DNA of 64,000 nt from Candidatus Gastranaerophilales bacterium (GTDB taxonomy: Bacteria > Cyanobacteriota > Vampirovibrionia > Gastranaerophilales > Gastranaerophilaceae). Where the stretch lies: the NCBI GenBank assembly GCA_944323475.1, contig CALUSQ010000006.1:1-64000 (forward strand), in the 5' to 3' direction. The position numbers and the translations under genes were made by a program. Shown in pieces: positions 44,210 to 54,643 of this stretch (positions are counted from its first letter, which is position 1; every line of letters starts with the position of its first letter). Under the pieces are notes generated by a model, which saw only the letters and a list, made by a program, of their open reading frames with translations, did not search any database and was not told the DNA's origin.

Positions 44210-44955
44210 TTAACAAAAATCTTGTAAAATTTAGATTTAAAAAAAGCATAGGAACATATGACTCAAGTGCTGTCATTCAAAAAGAAATGGCATCAAAGCT
44301 TGTTGAAAAAATTTTAGAACACTGCGGAACAAATTTTCACAAAGTTTTTGAATTTGGAGTCGGTACAGGTTTTTTATCAAAAAATATTCTTAATGAAATA
44401 AAATTTGAAGAATATTATGCTAACGATATTATTGAAGAATCAGAATTTTGTATAAAAAATATTATTAATGATGCAAAATTTCTGCCTGGTGATATTGAAA
44501 AAATAGAACTAAACGAAAAATTTGATTTGGTACTTTCAAATGCTGTTATGCAATGGATTCTTGATACAGACGAATTATTGTTAAAAATCAAAAATAATCT
44601 TGAAGAAGAAGGCTATTTTGCTTTTACAACTTTTGGAGAACAAAATTTTAAAGAAATACGTGAAACAACAGGTGTATCTCTTAAATATCTAAAAACCGAA
44701 ACACTAAAAGAAAAATGTTTACAAGATTTTGAAATCATACATTTTGAAGAAAATATCCAAACTTTATGTTTTGATACTCCTTTAGATGTTTTAAAACATA
44801 TAAAATATTCAGGCACAAACGGAATAAAATCTTTAAACTGGACAGTTTCAAAAGTTAGAGATTTTGAAAAATTTTATAAAGAATCTTTCAGCATGGGTGA
44901 AAAAGTCATGCTGACATACAATCCTATTTTTGTAGTTTTGAAATCTAAAATCTAA
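44206..44955 (+). CDS. bioC: Malonyl-ACP O-methyltransferase BioC
   Basis: BioC methylates malonyl-ACP so that the fatty-acid enzymes can extend it to pimeloyl-ACP. The SAM-binding motif VFEFGVGTGFLSKNIL is near residue 47. The GDIEKIELNEKFDLVLSNAVMQWILD block is the usual BioC core, and the C-terminal region (TPLDVLKHIKYSGTNG) is also characteristic. It is 249 residues long. It overlaps bioG by 4 nt. The window lacks bioF, bioA and bioD, but bioB is at 5.4 kb. Confidence 0.92.
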   Translation: MINKNLVKFRFKKSIGTYDSSAVIQKEMASKLVEKILEHCGTNFHKVFEFGVGTGFLSKNILNEIKFEEYYANDIIEESEFCIKNIINDAKFLPGDIEKIELNEKFDLVLSNAVMQWILDTDELLLKIKNNLEEEGYFAFTTFGEQNFKEIRETTGVSLKYLKTETLKEKCLQDFEIIHFEENIQTLCFDTPLDVLKHIKYSGTNGIKSLNWTVSKVRDFEKFYKESFSMGEKVMLTYNPIFVVLKSKI

Positions 44956-44957
44956 AA

Positions 44958-46205
44958 TTATTTGTTAAATATCAAAAATGTTTCTTTTAAAAATTCATAA
45001 CCTTTCAAAAATGATTGTACATTTACCATTTCATTGCTTGAATGCATGTTATAAATATCAGCAAGACCTAATAAATACGGCTTGAAAATTTGACCATGTT
45101 TGTTTTTCTCGTGGGCATAAATATGAGTTTCTGCACCTGCATGGAAGGAAGAAACATCACCCTTTATTCCGATATTTTCACAAGCTTGAACACAGATTTT
45201 TTGGATAGTTTCATCTTCAGATTTTTCAAAAGCTTTCATTTTTGATTTTGCAACAAATTCAGCTTTTGCTAATCCGTTATATTTTTCATTAAATTTTTCA
45301 ACAATTCCTTTTATATCGTCAATAAGTTGATTTTCATTAGCAAGCTCTGAGCTTCTTATCGAATATTTTGCCATAGCTTTAGTATTTATAATATTTGTAA
45401 GGCAATTATCAGCAATATATTCGATATAACTGTCAGCACTGATACCTTTTTGTACAATTTTTTGAACAGTAGGTTCAACACCACCACCAATAACACAGCC
45501 TATGTTTATTGATGTGACTGTTCCGTATTCATCACGTTTGTATTCACCTTGTGGAATTTCGTTTATAAGTTCACCAATCAATTTTACGGCATTCAATCTT
45601 GTTTTATCTCCGATATCAATACCGGAATGTCCGCCTTTTAAAGCATCTACAGTAAGTGTGCCGTTTGTATAGCTTGCACCTGAAATTTGGATTTGACCGA
45701 GTTTGTCAGCATCAAGAACAAGAACATATTCCGCATCAATTTCATCAAATTTGATATTGTGAATCCCTGTCATGTTTTGCTCTTCGTCTTTTGTAAAAAT
45801 GAGTTCAAGACCACCATGTTTAATCTCAGGATGATTTTTTAAATACATAGCCAAAAACATTGCAGCAGAGACACCAACCTTGTCATCCGAACCAAGAGGA
45901 CGAGATTTGTCTGTTTCTATAAACTCACCATCTTCAGAAAGTCTTATATTAACAGCAGAAGCATCACCAACAACATCCATATGTGCTGACAAAGCTAATG
46001 GTTTTTTGCTTGGATCTGTTGCATAAATCTTGGCTCTGACATTACCAAAATCATCCAATCCTGCTTCTATTTTTGAATTTGTTAAAATTTCAACAATTTT
46101 TTCTGCTACTTTATCTTCTTCACCTGATGGAGAAGGTATTTCTGCCAAAGTACAAAATAAACTTATCAATTCATTTTCTTTTTTCAAATTATCAATATTA
46201 CTCAT
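44958..46205 (-). CDS. M20 family metallopeptidase, PepT-like
   Basis: This cytoplasmic zinc aminopeptidase has 415 residues. The metal and catalytic residues are visible: H75 and D77 in SAHMDVVGD, D107-D108 in PLGSDDKVG, the Glu pair near 141 in TKDEEQNMTG, and a further Asp in LDADKLG. The middle dimerisation (lid) domain with GGHSGIDIGDKTRLNAVKLIGELI and the last His (FHAGAETHIYAH) are present. The layout is that of peptidase T and related tri- or dipeptidases. It converges with bioC with 2 nt between stop codons. A plausible ribosome site, AGGAG, precedes the ATG. Confidence 0.9.
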   Translation of the reverse strand: MSNIDNLKKENELISLFCTLAEIPSPSGEEDKVAEKIVEILTNSKIEAGLDDFGNVRAKIYATDPSKKPLALSAHMDVVGDASAVNIRLSEDGEFIETDKSRPLGSDDKVGVSAAMFLAMYLKNHPEIKHGGLELIFTKDEEQNMTGIHNIKFDEIDAEYVLVLDADKLGQIQISGASYTNGTLTVDALKGGHSGIDIGDKTRLNAVKLIGELINEIPQGEYKRDEYGTVTSINIGCVIGGGVEPTVQKIVQKGISADSYIEYIADNCLTNIINTKAMAKYSIRSSELANENQLIDDIKGIVEKFNEKYNGLAKAEFVAKSKMKAFEKSEDETIQKICVQACENIGIKGDVSSFHAGAETHIYAHEKNKHGQIFKPYLLGLADIYNMHSSNEMVNVQSFLKGYEFLKETFLIFNK

Positions 46206-46371
46206 TATAAAACTCCTTTACTTCATAAATATAATAGGCGTCTTAATAGCTTTTGTAAATAATCTTTTTTTAACCATGCAATAAAATACGCTATGTTTAA
46301 GTTGTTGCAACATATGCTTAACAACACAGCGCAAACTTTTCCGGCTTAAAATATAAACAGTATCGATGCAA

Positions 46372-49300
46372 TTAATCTAATGAGAAGATATCTTTCAAAT
46401 CTTCGTAAGTCAGTGATTTGCCAATATTTCTGTCAACAGAAATTACGCTGTCAACAAGATCTCTTTTTCTTGATTTAAGTTTTTGGATTTTTTCTTCAAC
46501 CGTACCTTTTGTAATCATACGGTATACAAAAACCTTCTTAGTCTGTCCGATACGATAAGCTCTATCCGTTGCCTGATCTTCAACAGCAGGGTTCCACCAA
46601 GGGTCATAATGAATTACATAATCCGCACCTGTTAAGTTCAAGCCTGTACCACCCGCTTTTAAGCTGATTAAGAAAATCGGTATTGTCGGATCCGAATTAA
46701 ATCTTTCAACAACCTCTTGTCGATCTTTTGTACTGCCTGTGAGATATTCATGTTTAATATCTTCTTTTACAAGCCATTCTTTAATAATATCCAACATATC
46801 AACAAATTGGCTGAATAAAAGAACTCTATGTCCTTCAGAAATAATTTCTTCAAGCATTGATTTAAGCTGCTCGAATTTTCCCGAATGATTTATACCTTTT
46901 ACGTTTTCTTTGTCGTAAAGTCTCGGATGACAACAAATCTGTCTTAAGCGCAACAAAGCTGAAAAAATGGACATTCTGCTTTTTTCGATACCTTTTTCTT
47001 CGATAGATTTGAAAAGTTCTTCCCTTGTAGAATCCATAACTTCGAGATAAAAATCCTTCTGCTCCGGAGTAAGTTCACAATATGCAACGTTTTCAATTTT
47101 ATCCGGCAAATCTTTTGCAACATCGCGTTTCATACGACGTAAAATGAACGGATATATTTGAGACTTAAGACGTTTTTCAACGGTTTTGTCTTCACGTTCC
47201 ATGATAGGTGTAACATAACGATAGTTAAACTCACTCTTGTCAAACAAAAATCCAGGCATCAAGAAATCGAATACAGACCAAAGTTCTTCAAGTTTGTTCT
47301 CTATAGGAGTACCTGACAGTGCAAGCTTGTGTCTACAATTGAGCTGTTTTACACTTTGCGCAGTTATAGAATCTGCATTTTTGATATTTTGAGACTCATC
47401 TAAAATAACATATCTGAATTCATGTTTTTTAAGTTTTGCTATATCACGTCTTATCAAGGCATAACTTGTAATAACAATATCGTACTTTGGTATTTCTTTA
47501 AATAAATCTTTTCTTTCTGTACCGCTTAATTTCAAACAAGTTAAACCGGGTGCAAATTTCTCAATCTCATTTTCCCAGTTAAAAACTACAGAGGTTGGAC
47601 AAACAACAAGGTTTGGTGCTTTTTTATTCTTTTCTTTTGCTTTTTGTAATAAAGCCAAAGCTTGTAATGTTTTACCAAGCCCCATATCATCTGCCAAAAT
47701 ACCGTTTAAGCCGTATTGATACAAAAACCATAACCAACCAAAACCTCTTGTCTGATATTCACGAAACTCTGCATTAATACCTTTGGGCAGACTTGGAACA
47801 TCCATAGTTGAAAAGGTGGATATCTGTTTCCAGAATTTGTTAAATCTTCTGCTCATTTTAAGTTTTAAGCCAAGATTTTCCATTTCAGAAATCAAACCTG
47901 CTCGGTAAGTTTTAACAATGTATTTGTTATCGTCATTTTTGTAAACATCAAATGTATTGAAAGCTCTCATCAAAGAATAAATATCCATTGTCGGAACTTC
48001 AGCAAAACCAAGGTTTTTAATTCTTACATATTTGCTGTTATCAATTGTAAGAGCATATACATCATCAAAAGGAATAATTTCCTCACCTACTCGACCATAC
48101 AACTCAAGTTCAAAACTATCCGTTGAGTCAATTGCAAAATCTATATCCGCACATAATTCAAAAGGATCTTTGGTTAATTTAAAGAAAGACATGTCGTCTT
48201 TTTCTTCAAATTTCCAACCATCACCTGCTTGTTGAATATAATAATTGTAAAAATCAATAGCATTTTCTTTTTCTAATGCCAGATTGTTTGTCTGCATAGG
48301 TGCAAATTTACAAGCAAGAAGCATATTATAAGCAGCCTCTTCGTGCTGAGGATTTCTTTTTACCCAGTATAACAAATCTTCTTTGGGTTTTTTAATGGTT
48401 ACATAAGGCGTTTTTTCGGTATGTTTTGAATAAGGTACTCTTGTACCGTCATATTCAAACTCAAGTTCAGCCTTCAAAGAACCATCATAATCCAACCCTA
48501 AAGTAACAATATTTATCGGTGGTTTTTGTTCCAGAAACAGTTTTTCAATAGTTTCTGAAACAGTAACTTTCATAACTTTTTTGAGTTTTGGTAACTCTTC
48601 ATACAAGAATTTTGCACCATCTGCATCTTTTACATCAGTAAAACTTGCTTTTATCAAACTTTGAGGCAAAGCAGAAACAGGTGTAGTTGTTGGGAAAATT
48701 ACATTTTTGTATCTGCCCCATTTCAATTGTCTTGAAAAATATCTTATTTCTTCAAAAGGATAAGAATCACTACCATCAGGTCTTTCCCAAGTCAAAGACA
48801 ACAAAACATTTCCAACCATCGAAAAATTAACAGACAAAGCCAATTCCCATTCTTTGTCATCAAATCTCAAACGTTCTTTTGTTTTTCCGTCTATAACTTC
48901 TTCAGCCTTTGATAACAATTGGAAAAACCCATCAAACTTGTTGATAGGAACATCATACCAACCAGCTTTTTTATCTAATCTGGAGCGTTGCAACAAAAGT
49001 TGGAATATAGCAATATCAACTTTTTCTTCTTCATTTAAAACAAAAGATTTATCATTTCTTTGAACTTCAATAATTGCTCTTAAAATAGCTTCTAAATCTC
49101 TTATGACTTTTCCTGTTTCCCTGTCCATTACAAGAATTGAAAAGAAATTTTGTCTACGTTTAGGATTAAAATGGAAAATGTATCTTCCTGTTGGATGTTC
49201 TACTGGTGGAAAATATTCATCAGGATATTCTGTATGAATTTTGTGAACACGTTCTAAATATTCATCATATACTTTGTCTTCTATAACCTTTAAACCAACA

Positions 49301-49548
49301 GCTATTGCATGCTTGCACCACTCTTCTTTCAGCGGACAGCTGCAATCAGCCTTTACTCCATTTTTAGTAAAAGTAAGGCTTGTTTCATAGGCATCTTTAA
49401 AATTGCCTTTTACCTTAGCATCAACACCGGCTATTTTTGTATCATAAGAAAGAACTATGTCTTTTTGGTAACCTTCATAGCCTCGTCTCCAGCTTCCGGG
49501 TGTTGCTTTGTCTTTTATGTATTTGTAGTTAAATTTGCAAACGCTCAT
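46372..49548 (-). CDS. SWIM zinc-finger SNF2 family helicase
   Basis: This is a 1058-residue protein. A SWIM zinc motif lies at C69, C71, C78 and H80 (CSCPLKEEWCKH). A long middle region of the bacterial SNF2-associated type follows. The SNF2 ATPase starts near residue 600, with P-loop DDMGLGKTLQALALL, the DEAD-like box DESQNIKN and the SGTPIENKLEELWSVFDFL motif. The C-terminal helicase half has LLFSQFVDMLDIIKEWL and GGTGLNLTGADYVIHYDPWWNPAVEDQATDRAYRIGQ. It is a full-length Rapl/HepA-like translocase acting on DNA or protein-DNA complexes; the target is unknown. No phage-defence neighbours are seen, so a housekeeping role is more likely. Confidence 0.93.
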   Translation of the reverse strand: MSVCKFNYKYIKDKATPGSWRRGYEGYQKDIVLSYDTKIAGVDAKVKGNFKDAYETSLTFTKNGVKADCSCPLKEEWCKHAIAVGLKVIEDKVYDEYLERVHKIHTEYPDEYFPPVEHPTGRYIFHFNPKRRQNFFSILVMDRETGKVIRDLEAILRAIIEVQRNDKSFVLNEEEKVDIAIFQLLLQRSRLDKKAGWYDVPINKFDGFFQLLSKAEEVIDGKTKERLRFDDKEWELALSVNFSMVGNVLLSLTWERPDGSDSYPFEEIRYFSRQLKWGRYKNVIFPTTTPVSALPQSLIKASFTDVKDADGAKFLYEELPKLKKVMKVTVSETIEKLFLEQKPPINIVTLGLDYDGSLKAELEFEYDGTRVPYSKHTEKTPYVTIKKPKEDLLYWVKRNPQHEEAAYNMLLACKFAPMQTNNLALEKENAIDFYNYYIQQAGDGWKFEEKDDMSFFKLTKDPFELCADIDFAIDSTDSFELELYGRVGEEIIPFDDVYALTIDNSKYVRIKNLGFAEVPTMDIYSLMRAFNTFDVYKNDDNKYIVKTYRAGLISEMENLGLKLKMSRRFNKFWKQISTFSTMDVPSLPKGINAEFREYQTRGFGWLWFLYQYGLNGILADDMGLGKTLQALALLQKAKEKNKKAPNLVVCPTSVVFNWENEIEKFAPGLTCLKLSGTERKDLFKEIPKYDIVITSYALIRRDIAKLKKHEFRYVILDESQNIKNADSITAQSVKQLNCRHKLALSGTPIENKLEELWSVFDFLMPGFLFDKSEFNYRYVTPIMEREDKTVEKRLKSQIYPFILRRMKRDVAKDLPDKIENVAYCELTPEQKDFYLEVMDSTREELFKSIEEKGIEKSRMSIFSALLRLRQICCHPRLYDKENVKGINHSGKFEQLKSMLEEIISEGHRVLLFSQFVDMLDIIKEWLVKEDIKHEYLTGSTKDRQEVVERFNSDPTIPIFLISLKAGGTGLNLTGADYVIHYDPWWNPAVEDQATDRAYRIGQTKKVFVYRMITKGTVEEKIQKLKSRKRDLVDSVISVDRNIGKSLTYEDLKDIFSLD

Positions 49549-49767
49549 ATTCGGTTAATTATATAAATCCTGCCAGAACAAGTGTTTCTGACAAAAATTG
49601 TTCAAACAAAAGAGAAAGCTTGATTTAAAAGTCTAATCAAAAATACTACCCTTTTGCTTAATTCCACAATGCAGTTAAAAACCTTATCTTAACAACTGCT
49701 ACTATTAAGTATACACTAAATTATTAAAATAACAATAGTTTTATTGCAAGAATGTTATGCACCATGA

Positions 49768-49773
49768 TATTAT
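49768..49773 (+). promoter_or_regulatory. Extended -10 element predicting a leaderless mRNA
   Basis: TG-A-TATTAT (TG at 49765-49766) ends 6 nt before the ATG at 49780. No ribosome site is present. Confidence 0.55.
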
Positions 49774-49779
49774 CAATAT

Positions 49780-50631
49780 ATGAAAAAAAATATAATAAAT
49801 ATACTCGTAATGACTACAGGAGCTATTATAGCAGCTTTTGCACTTGAAGGTTTTTTGATTCCTAACAAAATTATTGATGGGGGAATTCTCGGTATATCTA
49901 TCATGACGAATTACAAAACGAATTTTCCTCTTGGATGGTGTATTTTTCTTTTAAACCTTCCTTTTATATTTCTTGCACTTCAAAAAATGGGAAAACTCTT
50001 TGTAGCTTTTACTTTTTATGCAGTGTGTGTGCTTTCCGTTGGCGTTTCTTTAATGCCTGTATGGTTGAATCACAAACATGTTTCTGACCCGTTTTTGGCT
50101 TGTATTTTTGGAGGACTGATACTTGGAGCAGGAGTCGGACTGGTTTTAAGAAGCAATTCTTCTCTTGATGGTACAGAAATTCTTTCTATTAGACTTTCTA
50201 AAAAATGGGGTTTTTCTGTTGGTGAAATAATAATGTTTTTTAATCTGTTTATATTTATGGCTGCAGGTTTTGTCTACAATAACTGGCAAAGCTCTATGTA
50301 TTCAATGATTACATACTTTATCGCATACAGAGTTATAGATATTGTAATTGAAGGTTTGAATGAATCAAAAGCAGTAAGAATAGTTACTGACAAACACGAT
50401 GATATTGGAAATGCAATAATGGAACACTTTGATGTAAGTGTTACATACTTAAAAGCAAGAGGCGGTTACTCAGGAGCAGCAAAAAAAATAATTTTTTGTG
50501 TTATAAACAGGCTTGAAATTGCAAAGTTAAAACAACTGGTTAAAACAGTTGATGAATCTGCATTTATAACTATTGAAAATGTTCATGAAGTTGATGGTGG
50601 AAGAGTAAAAAAACATCATCACAAACATTAA
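49780..50631 (+). CDS. YitT family membrane protein (DUF161 and DUF2179)
   Basis: This is a membrane protein of five or six segments with the YitT signature: GAIIAAFALEGFLIPNKIIDGGILGISIM near the N terminus, and GAGVGLVLRSNSSLDGTEILSIRLSKKWGFSVGE in the middle. The C-terminal DUF2179 domain is soluble (about residues 200-275; VTYLKARGGYSG). The tail is His-rich (KKHHHKH). The cellular role of YitT proteins is not established. The gene converges on the HTH gene with 2 nt between stop codons. Confidence 0.88.
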   Translation: MKKNIINILVMTTGAIIAAFALEGFLIPNKIIDGGILGISIMTNYKTNFPLGWCIFLLNLPFIFLALQKMGKLFVAFTFYAVCVLSVGVSLMPVWLNHKHVSDPFLACIFGGLILGAGVGLVLRSNSSLDGTEILSIRLSKKWGFSVGEIIMFFNLFIFMAAGFVYNNWQSSMYSMITYFIAYRVIDIVIEGLNESKAVRIVTDKHDDIGNAIMEHFDVSVTYLKARGGYSGAAKKIIFCVINRLEIAKLKQLVKTVDESAFITIENVHEVDGGRVKKHHHKH

Positions 50632-50633
50632 AA

Positions 50634-50882
50634 TTAATCATTATTTTTATAATTAATATTCAAATTTTTAATGATATGCTCAAGAGGAATTTCAAGACCT
50701 TTTGCATACTTAATAAGAGTGGAAAATTTTGAATCCACCAGACCATTTTCAACCCTACTCACAGTTGCCGTTGTCATATCATTTTCATACGCAAAAATAT
50801 TCAGCGATACGCCTTTACTTTCACGCAACAACTTTAAAGTATGTCCAAGAATTTTAATCAGCTCTTTTTCATCTCGTTGCAT
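50634..50882 (-). CDS. Small XRE-type helix-turn-helix regulator
   Basis: The 82-residue protein is a single HTH_3 domain. LGHTLKLLRESKGVSLNIFAYENDMTTATVSRVENGLVDSKFSTLIKYAKGLEIPL has the five-helix Cro/C1 pattern, with the recognition helix in TTATVSRVENG. Such proteins repress or activate target promoters. Two copies of CATATATGTAATT frame its own start codon region (50880-50932), which points to autoregulation. There is no toxin or partner gene next to it; the neighbouring minus-strand gene is 78 nt upstream. No clear ribosome site is seen before the ATG. Confidence 0.88.
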   Translation of the reverse strand: MQRDEKELIKILGHTLKLLRESKGVSLNIFAYENDMTTATVSRVENGLVDSKFSTLIKYAKGLEIPLEHIIKNLNINYKNND

Positions 50883-50932
50883 ATATGTAATTATATTTAT
50901 TTCAAAAGTTCATATATTACATATATGTAATT
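50880..50932. promoter_or_regulatory. Likely autoregulatory operators of the HTH gene
   Basis: CATATATGTAATT occurs at 50880-50892, overlapping the start codon, and again at 50920-50932, 40 bp or about four helical turns away. The second copy lies in a perfect 16-bp palindrome, ATTACATATATGTAAT (50917-50932). Confidence 0.55.
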
Positions 50933-50960
50933 TCCGTTTAGGTTAATCTATTGCCAACAA

Positions 50961-51446
50961 TTAATTATGTTTGTTATATTCGTCAGCTGTCTTTTCACCA
51001 TAATTCAAAACTGAATAAAATTCTGATATTATATCAAATTTGTTAGGTTTTTGTTCAATAGTATACACTCTGTTAAATAGTTTTCTTTTATTTAAAACAT
51101 CACCTTGGGGACTTCTTATTTCAAAGAAAATTTCATCATCTTTTGGGTTTTCTTTTTCTACTGCATACATAACCATATCGTATGGATTATTTTTTTGACG
51201 TTTTATTAATTCAATAATTTTATTTAAAGGATCTTGCAATCCAGAGTTGCCTGTTTTTTTCTTAGCCGCATCAATAAGCTTTGTTTCTTCATAAAGAAAT
51301 CTTTCTGTACCTCTAAATTTATAATCTCTTTCTTCAGCCGGTGAAAGATTTTCAGGAATTTCACCATGCAATACTTTAGGGTTTTCTATTCTAAAAGCGC
51401 CAAAATTTGGGGCATAAGAAGAAGCAAAATTGTTTTGAATTTTCAT
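50961..51446 (-). CDS. Hypothetical protein with N-terminal PNFGAF motif
   Basis: I recognise no family. The ATG at 51446 has AAGGAGA 6 nt upstream and starts MKIQNNFASSYAPNFGAF (161 residues). The open frame continues to 51530 without support. The product is soluble and charged. The central part SPAEERDYKFRGTERFLYEETKLIDAAKKK is helical, followed by a beta-rich end (DEIFFEIRSPQGDVLNKRKLFNR). There is no signal peptide. The short N-terminal NFGAF is similar to motifs in other small proteins here (see findings). Confidence 0.75.
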   Translation of the reverse strand: MKIQNNFASSYAPNFGAFRIENPKVLHGEIPENLSPAEERDYKFRGTERFLYEETKLIDAAKKKTGNSGLQDPLNKIIELIKRQKNNPYDMVMYAVEKENPKDDEIFFEIRSPQGDVLNKRKLFNRVYTIEQKPNKFDIISEFYSVLNYGEKTADEYNKHN

Positions 51447-51516
51447 ATAATCTCCTTTAATTTTTTTGCAGAAAAACATGTAAAATAAACTTTTTGCTAG
51501 TATATTAACAAATATT

Positions 51517-51549
51517 AAAAAGACCCGCAAAAAAATTGCGGGTCTTAAT
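51517..51549 (-). terminator. Rho-independent terminator of groES-groEL
   Basis: Ten-bp GC-containing arms (51521-51530 and 51536-51545) are followed on the minus strand by a T run, 34 nt after the groEL stop. Confidence 0.9.
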
Positions 51550-51582
51550 AATAATTATAAGAATTATTCCATCTCGGCAAAA

Positions 51583-53235
<1,653 letters not shown>

Positions 53236-53268
53236 TTAATAAATTTTATCTGTATAATTTCAAATATC

Positions 53269-53556
53269 TTATTCCAAAACGCCAAGAACATCTTTAACAG
53301 ACATAATTTTCAACATTTCTTCGCCCATTTTTACATCTGTACCAGCATATTTTGCGAATAAAACTTTGTCTCCAACTTTTACTTCCATTTCCTCTTTTTT
53401 ACCGTCATCAAGGGTTTTTCCAGGGCCTACTGCAATAACTTCGCCTTTTTGAGGTTTTTCTTTTGCAGAATCAGGGATAAAAATACCACCTGAAGTTTGT
53501 TCTGTATCTTCAATAACTTTAATAACTATTTTGTCACCTAACGGTCTTATTGACAT
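53269..53556 (-). CDS. groES: Co-chaperonin GroES
   Basis: GroES is the 10 kDa lid of GroEL. It has 95 residues with the mobile loop TEQTSGGIFIPDSAKEKPQ and the GEVIAVGPG and KVLFAKYAGTDVKMG blocks. AGGAGG lies 7 nt before the ATG. It is the first gene of the groES-groEL operon. Upstream are two 11-bp direct repeats (53575 and 53611) rather than a CIRCE inverted repeat. Confidence 0.98.
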   Translation of the reverse strand: MSIRPLGDKIVIKVIEDTEQTSGGIFIPDSAKEKPQKGEVIAVGPGKTLDDGKKEEMEVKVGDKVLFAKYAGTDVKMGEEMLKIMSVKDVLGVLE

Positions 53557-53574
53557 AATGTCCTCCTTTTTTGG

Positions 53575-53621
53575 TTATACCATCTCATCATTTTTCAGCT
53601 TACTATAAATTTATACCATCT
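53575..53621 (-). promoter_or_regulatory. Paired 11-bp repeats in the groES promoter region
   Basis: TTATACCATCT occurs at 53575-53585 and 53611-53621, 36 bp apart. Read on the minus strand, each gives AGATGGTATAA, which includes a -10-like TATAA. They could be two promoters or two operator half-sites. Confidence 0.4.
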
Positions 53622-53750
53622 GTATCCAAAATAAATTTAAATGTTAATGAAAAATTAATAATTACATTTTGTAAACATTGTTAAAAAACATGCAATTTTT
53701 TATATTCAGATGTTTTTATTAAAGTATAGAGTTTTAGTTAAAGGAAAAAT

Positions 53751-53981
53751 ATGAGCGGATTTGAAATTCCAAAAATAAATATGTTTCAACAACCGATTCA
53801 ACAAATCGGAGCAGTAGGTTCAAGAGGAACACAAGCTGCAGGTGGTTCACAAAAAACTGCAGGTGCACAAAGAACACCATATGAACAAGATATGGCCGAT
53901 TTTAGACAATATCTTCCGGCATTTAACGGGACTGGCGAATTGAGACCCAAAACAAATGCTCAATTTGATTTGTTAGCATAA
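53751..53981 (+). CDS. Hypothetical small protein (76 residues)
   Basis: AAAGGA lies 8 nt before the ATG. The product is rich in Gln, Ala and Gly (GSRGTQAAGGSQKTAGAQ at about residues 24-41) and looks disordered. It has a C-terminal half of mixed composition (YEQDMADFRQYLPAFNGTGELRPKTNAQFDLLA). There is no membrane segment or signal peptide. I know no homologue. A strong terminator follows, so it is a single-gene unit. Confidence 0.7.
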   Translation: MSGFEIPKINMFQQPIQQIGAVGSRGTQAAGGSQKTAGAQRTPYEQDMADFRQYLPAFNGTGELRPKTNAQFDLLA

Positions 53982-54004
53982 TATTTAATAAAATAATAAA
54001 AGAT

Positions 54005-54036
54005 AAAAAAGCTCCGAAAATTCGGAGCTTTTTTTA
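54005..54036. terminator. Bidirectional terminator
   Basis: Arms at 54007-54018 and 54021-54032 with A and T runs lie between two converging small genes. The T run overlaps the stop codon of the minus-strand gene. Confidence 0.9.
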
Positions 54037-54303
54037 TGAACGTCTTGGCTTTTTAAAATTTTTTATAAATTCAGAAGCTTTATCTAACAAATTTTCTTTT
54101 TTATTTTCTTCATCCGGAACTAAAATATCATTTTCATCTTGAGAAGATATAAAAATGTCTATTTCATTTTTTTCATCTCTTTTGTCTTTCTTTTTTTTTC
54201 CGCGTTGAAAATAACCCAGATTACCACCGCCACCGTTGTTGAACATACTCTGGGCTTCTTGAATTCCGAATTTTGGACTAGGACCATTAATTCCAAAAGA
54301 CAT
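54034..54303 (-). CDS. Hypothetical small protein with N-terminal PKFGIQ motif
   Basis: The 89-residue protein starts MSFGINGPSPKFGIQEAQSM and continues with an Asn- and Gly-rich segment (NNGGGGNLGYF). A basic patch (RGKKKKDKRDEKNE) and an acidic segment (SSQDENDILVPDEENKKE) follow. It is probably mostly disordered, and no family is known to me. The N-terminal FGI and KFG elements resemble other small proteins here. The region before the ATG includes AGAGCAAAAG, a poor ribosome site. Confidence 0.6.
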   Translation of the reverse strand: MSFGINGPSPKFGIQEAQSMFNNGGGGNLGYFQRGKKKKDKRDEKNEIDIFISSQDENDILVPDEENKKENLLDKASEFIKNFKKPRRS

Positions 54304-54643
54304 CTTTTGCTCTATTCTATTTTTGTGACACAGAAAATATTATTATTCATGTATATTATATACTATATTTGTAACAATTTAAACCCCATGTAACTCCTGT
54401 TTTTACAGGATTTTTAATCAAAATAGCATCAAAAAAATATTATAATACTCAAATTTAAATAGCCAAGAAAGGTAACCTTTTTTGGCAATGTTTTTTTAGA
54501 GAATTCACAGTAATAATGCAACATAAGAAATCAAAAACACATACAAAACTATATTAATGTTAATTATCGTAAATTGGGTTTATATCCGATTGAAAAGTTC
54601 AACCGAAATCCGATTTTCAGTTTGTTTAATTAAGGAGGGAAAG
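54304..54643 (+). other. Long leader and promoter region of the SLH gene
   Basis: This 340-bp gap separates two divergent genes. A TATAAT (54441-54446) has no good -35. A small hairpin with T tail lies at about 54395-54416. The attenuator-like hairpin at 54462-54497 is described separately. From the predicted start near 54453, the SLH mRNA would have a leader of about 190 nt ending in a strong AAGGAGG. No credible small gene was found. Confidence 0.5.
54462..54497 (+). terminator. Attenuator-like hairpin in the SLH leader
   Basis: Eleven-bp arms (54462-54472 and 54476-54486, one G-T pair) with a 3-nt loop are followed by AATG and seven T. It lies about 10-15 nt after the predicted transcription start, so it either stops or protects the transcript. 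Confidence 0.6.

Noticed and set aside
46372..49548. SNF2 helicase as part of a phage-defence system
   Set aside because: Neighbours are a peptidase and a YitT protein. No nuclease, methylase or other defence gene is adjacent, and the SWIM-SNF2 form is common as a housekeeping protein.
53557..53640. CIRCE element before groES
   Set aside because: No TTAGCACTC-N9-GAGTGCTAA or close variant is present.
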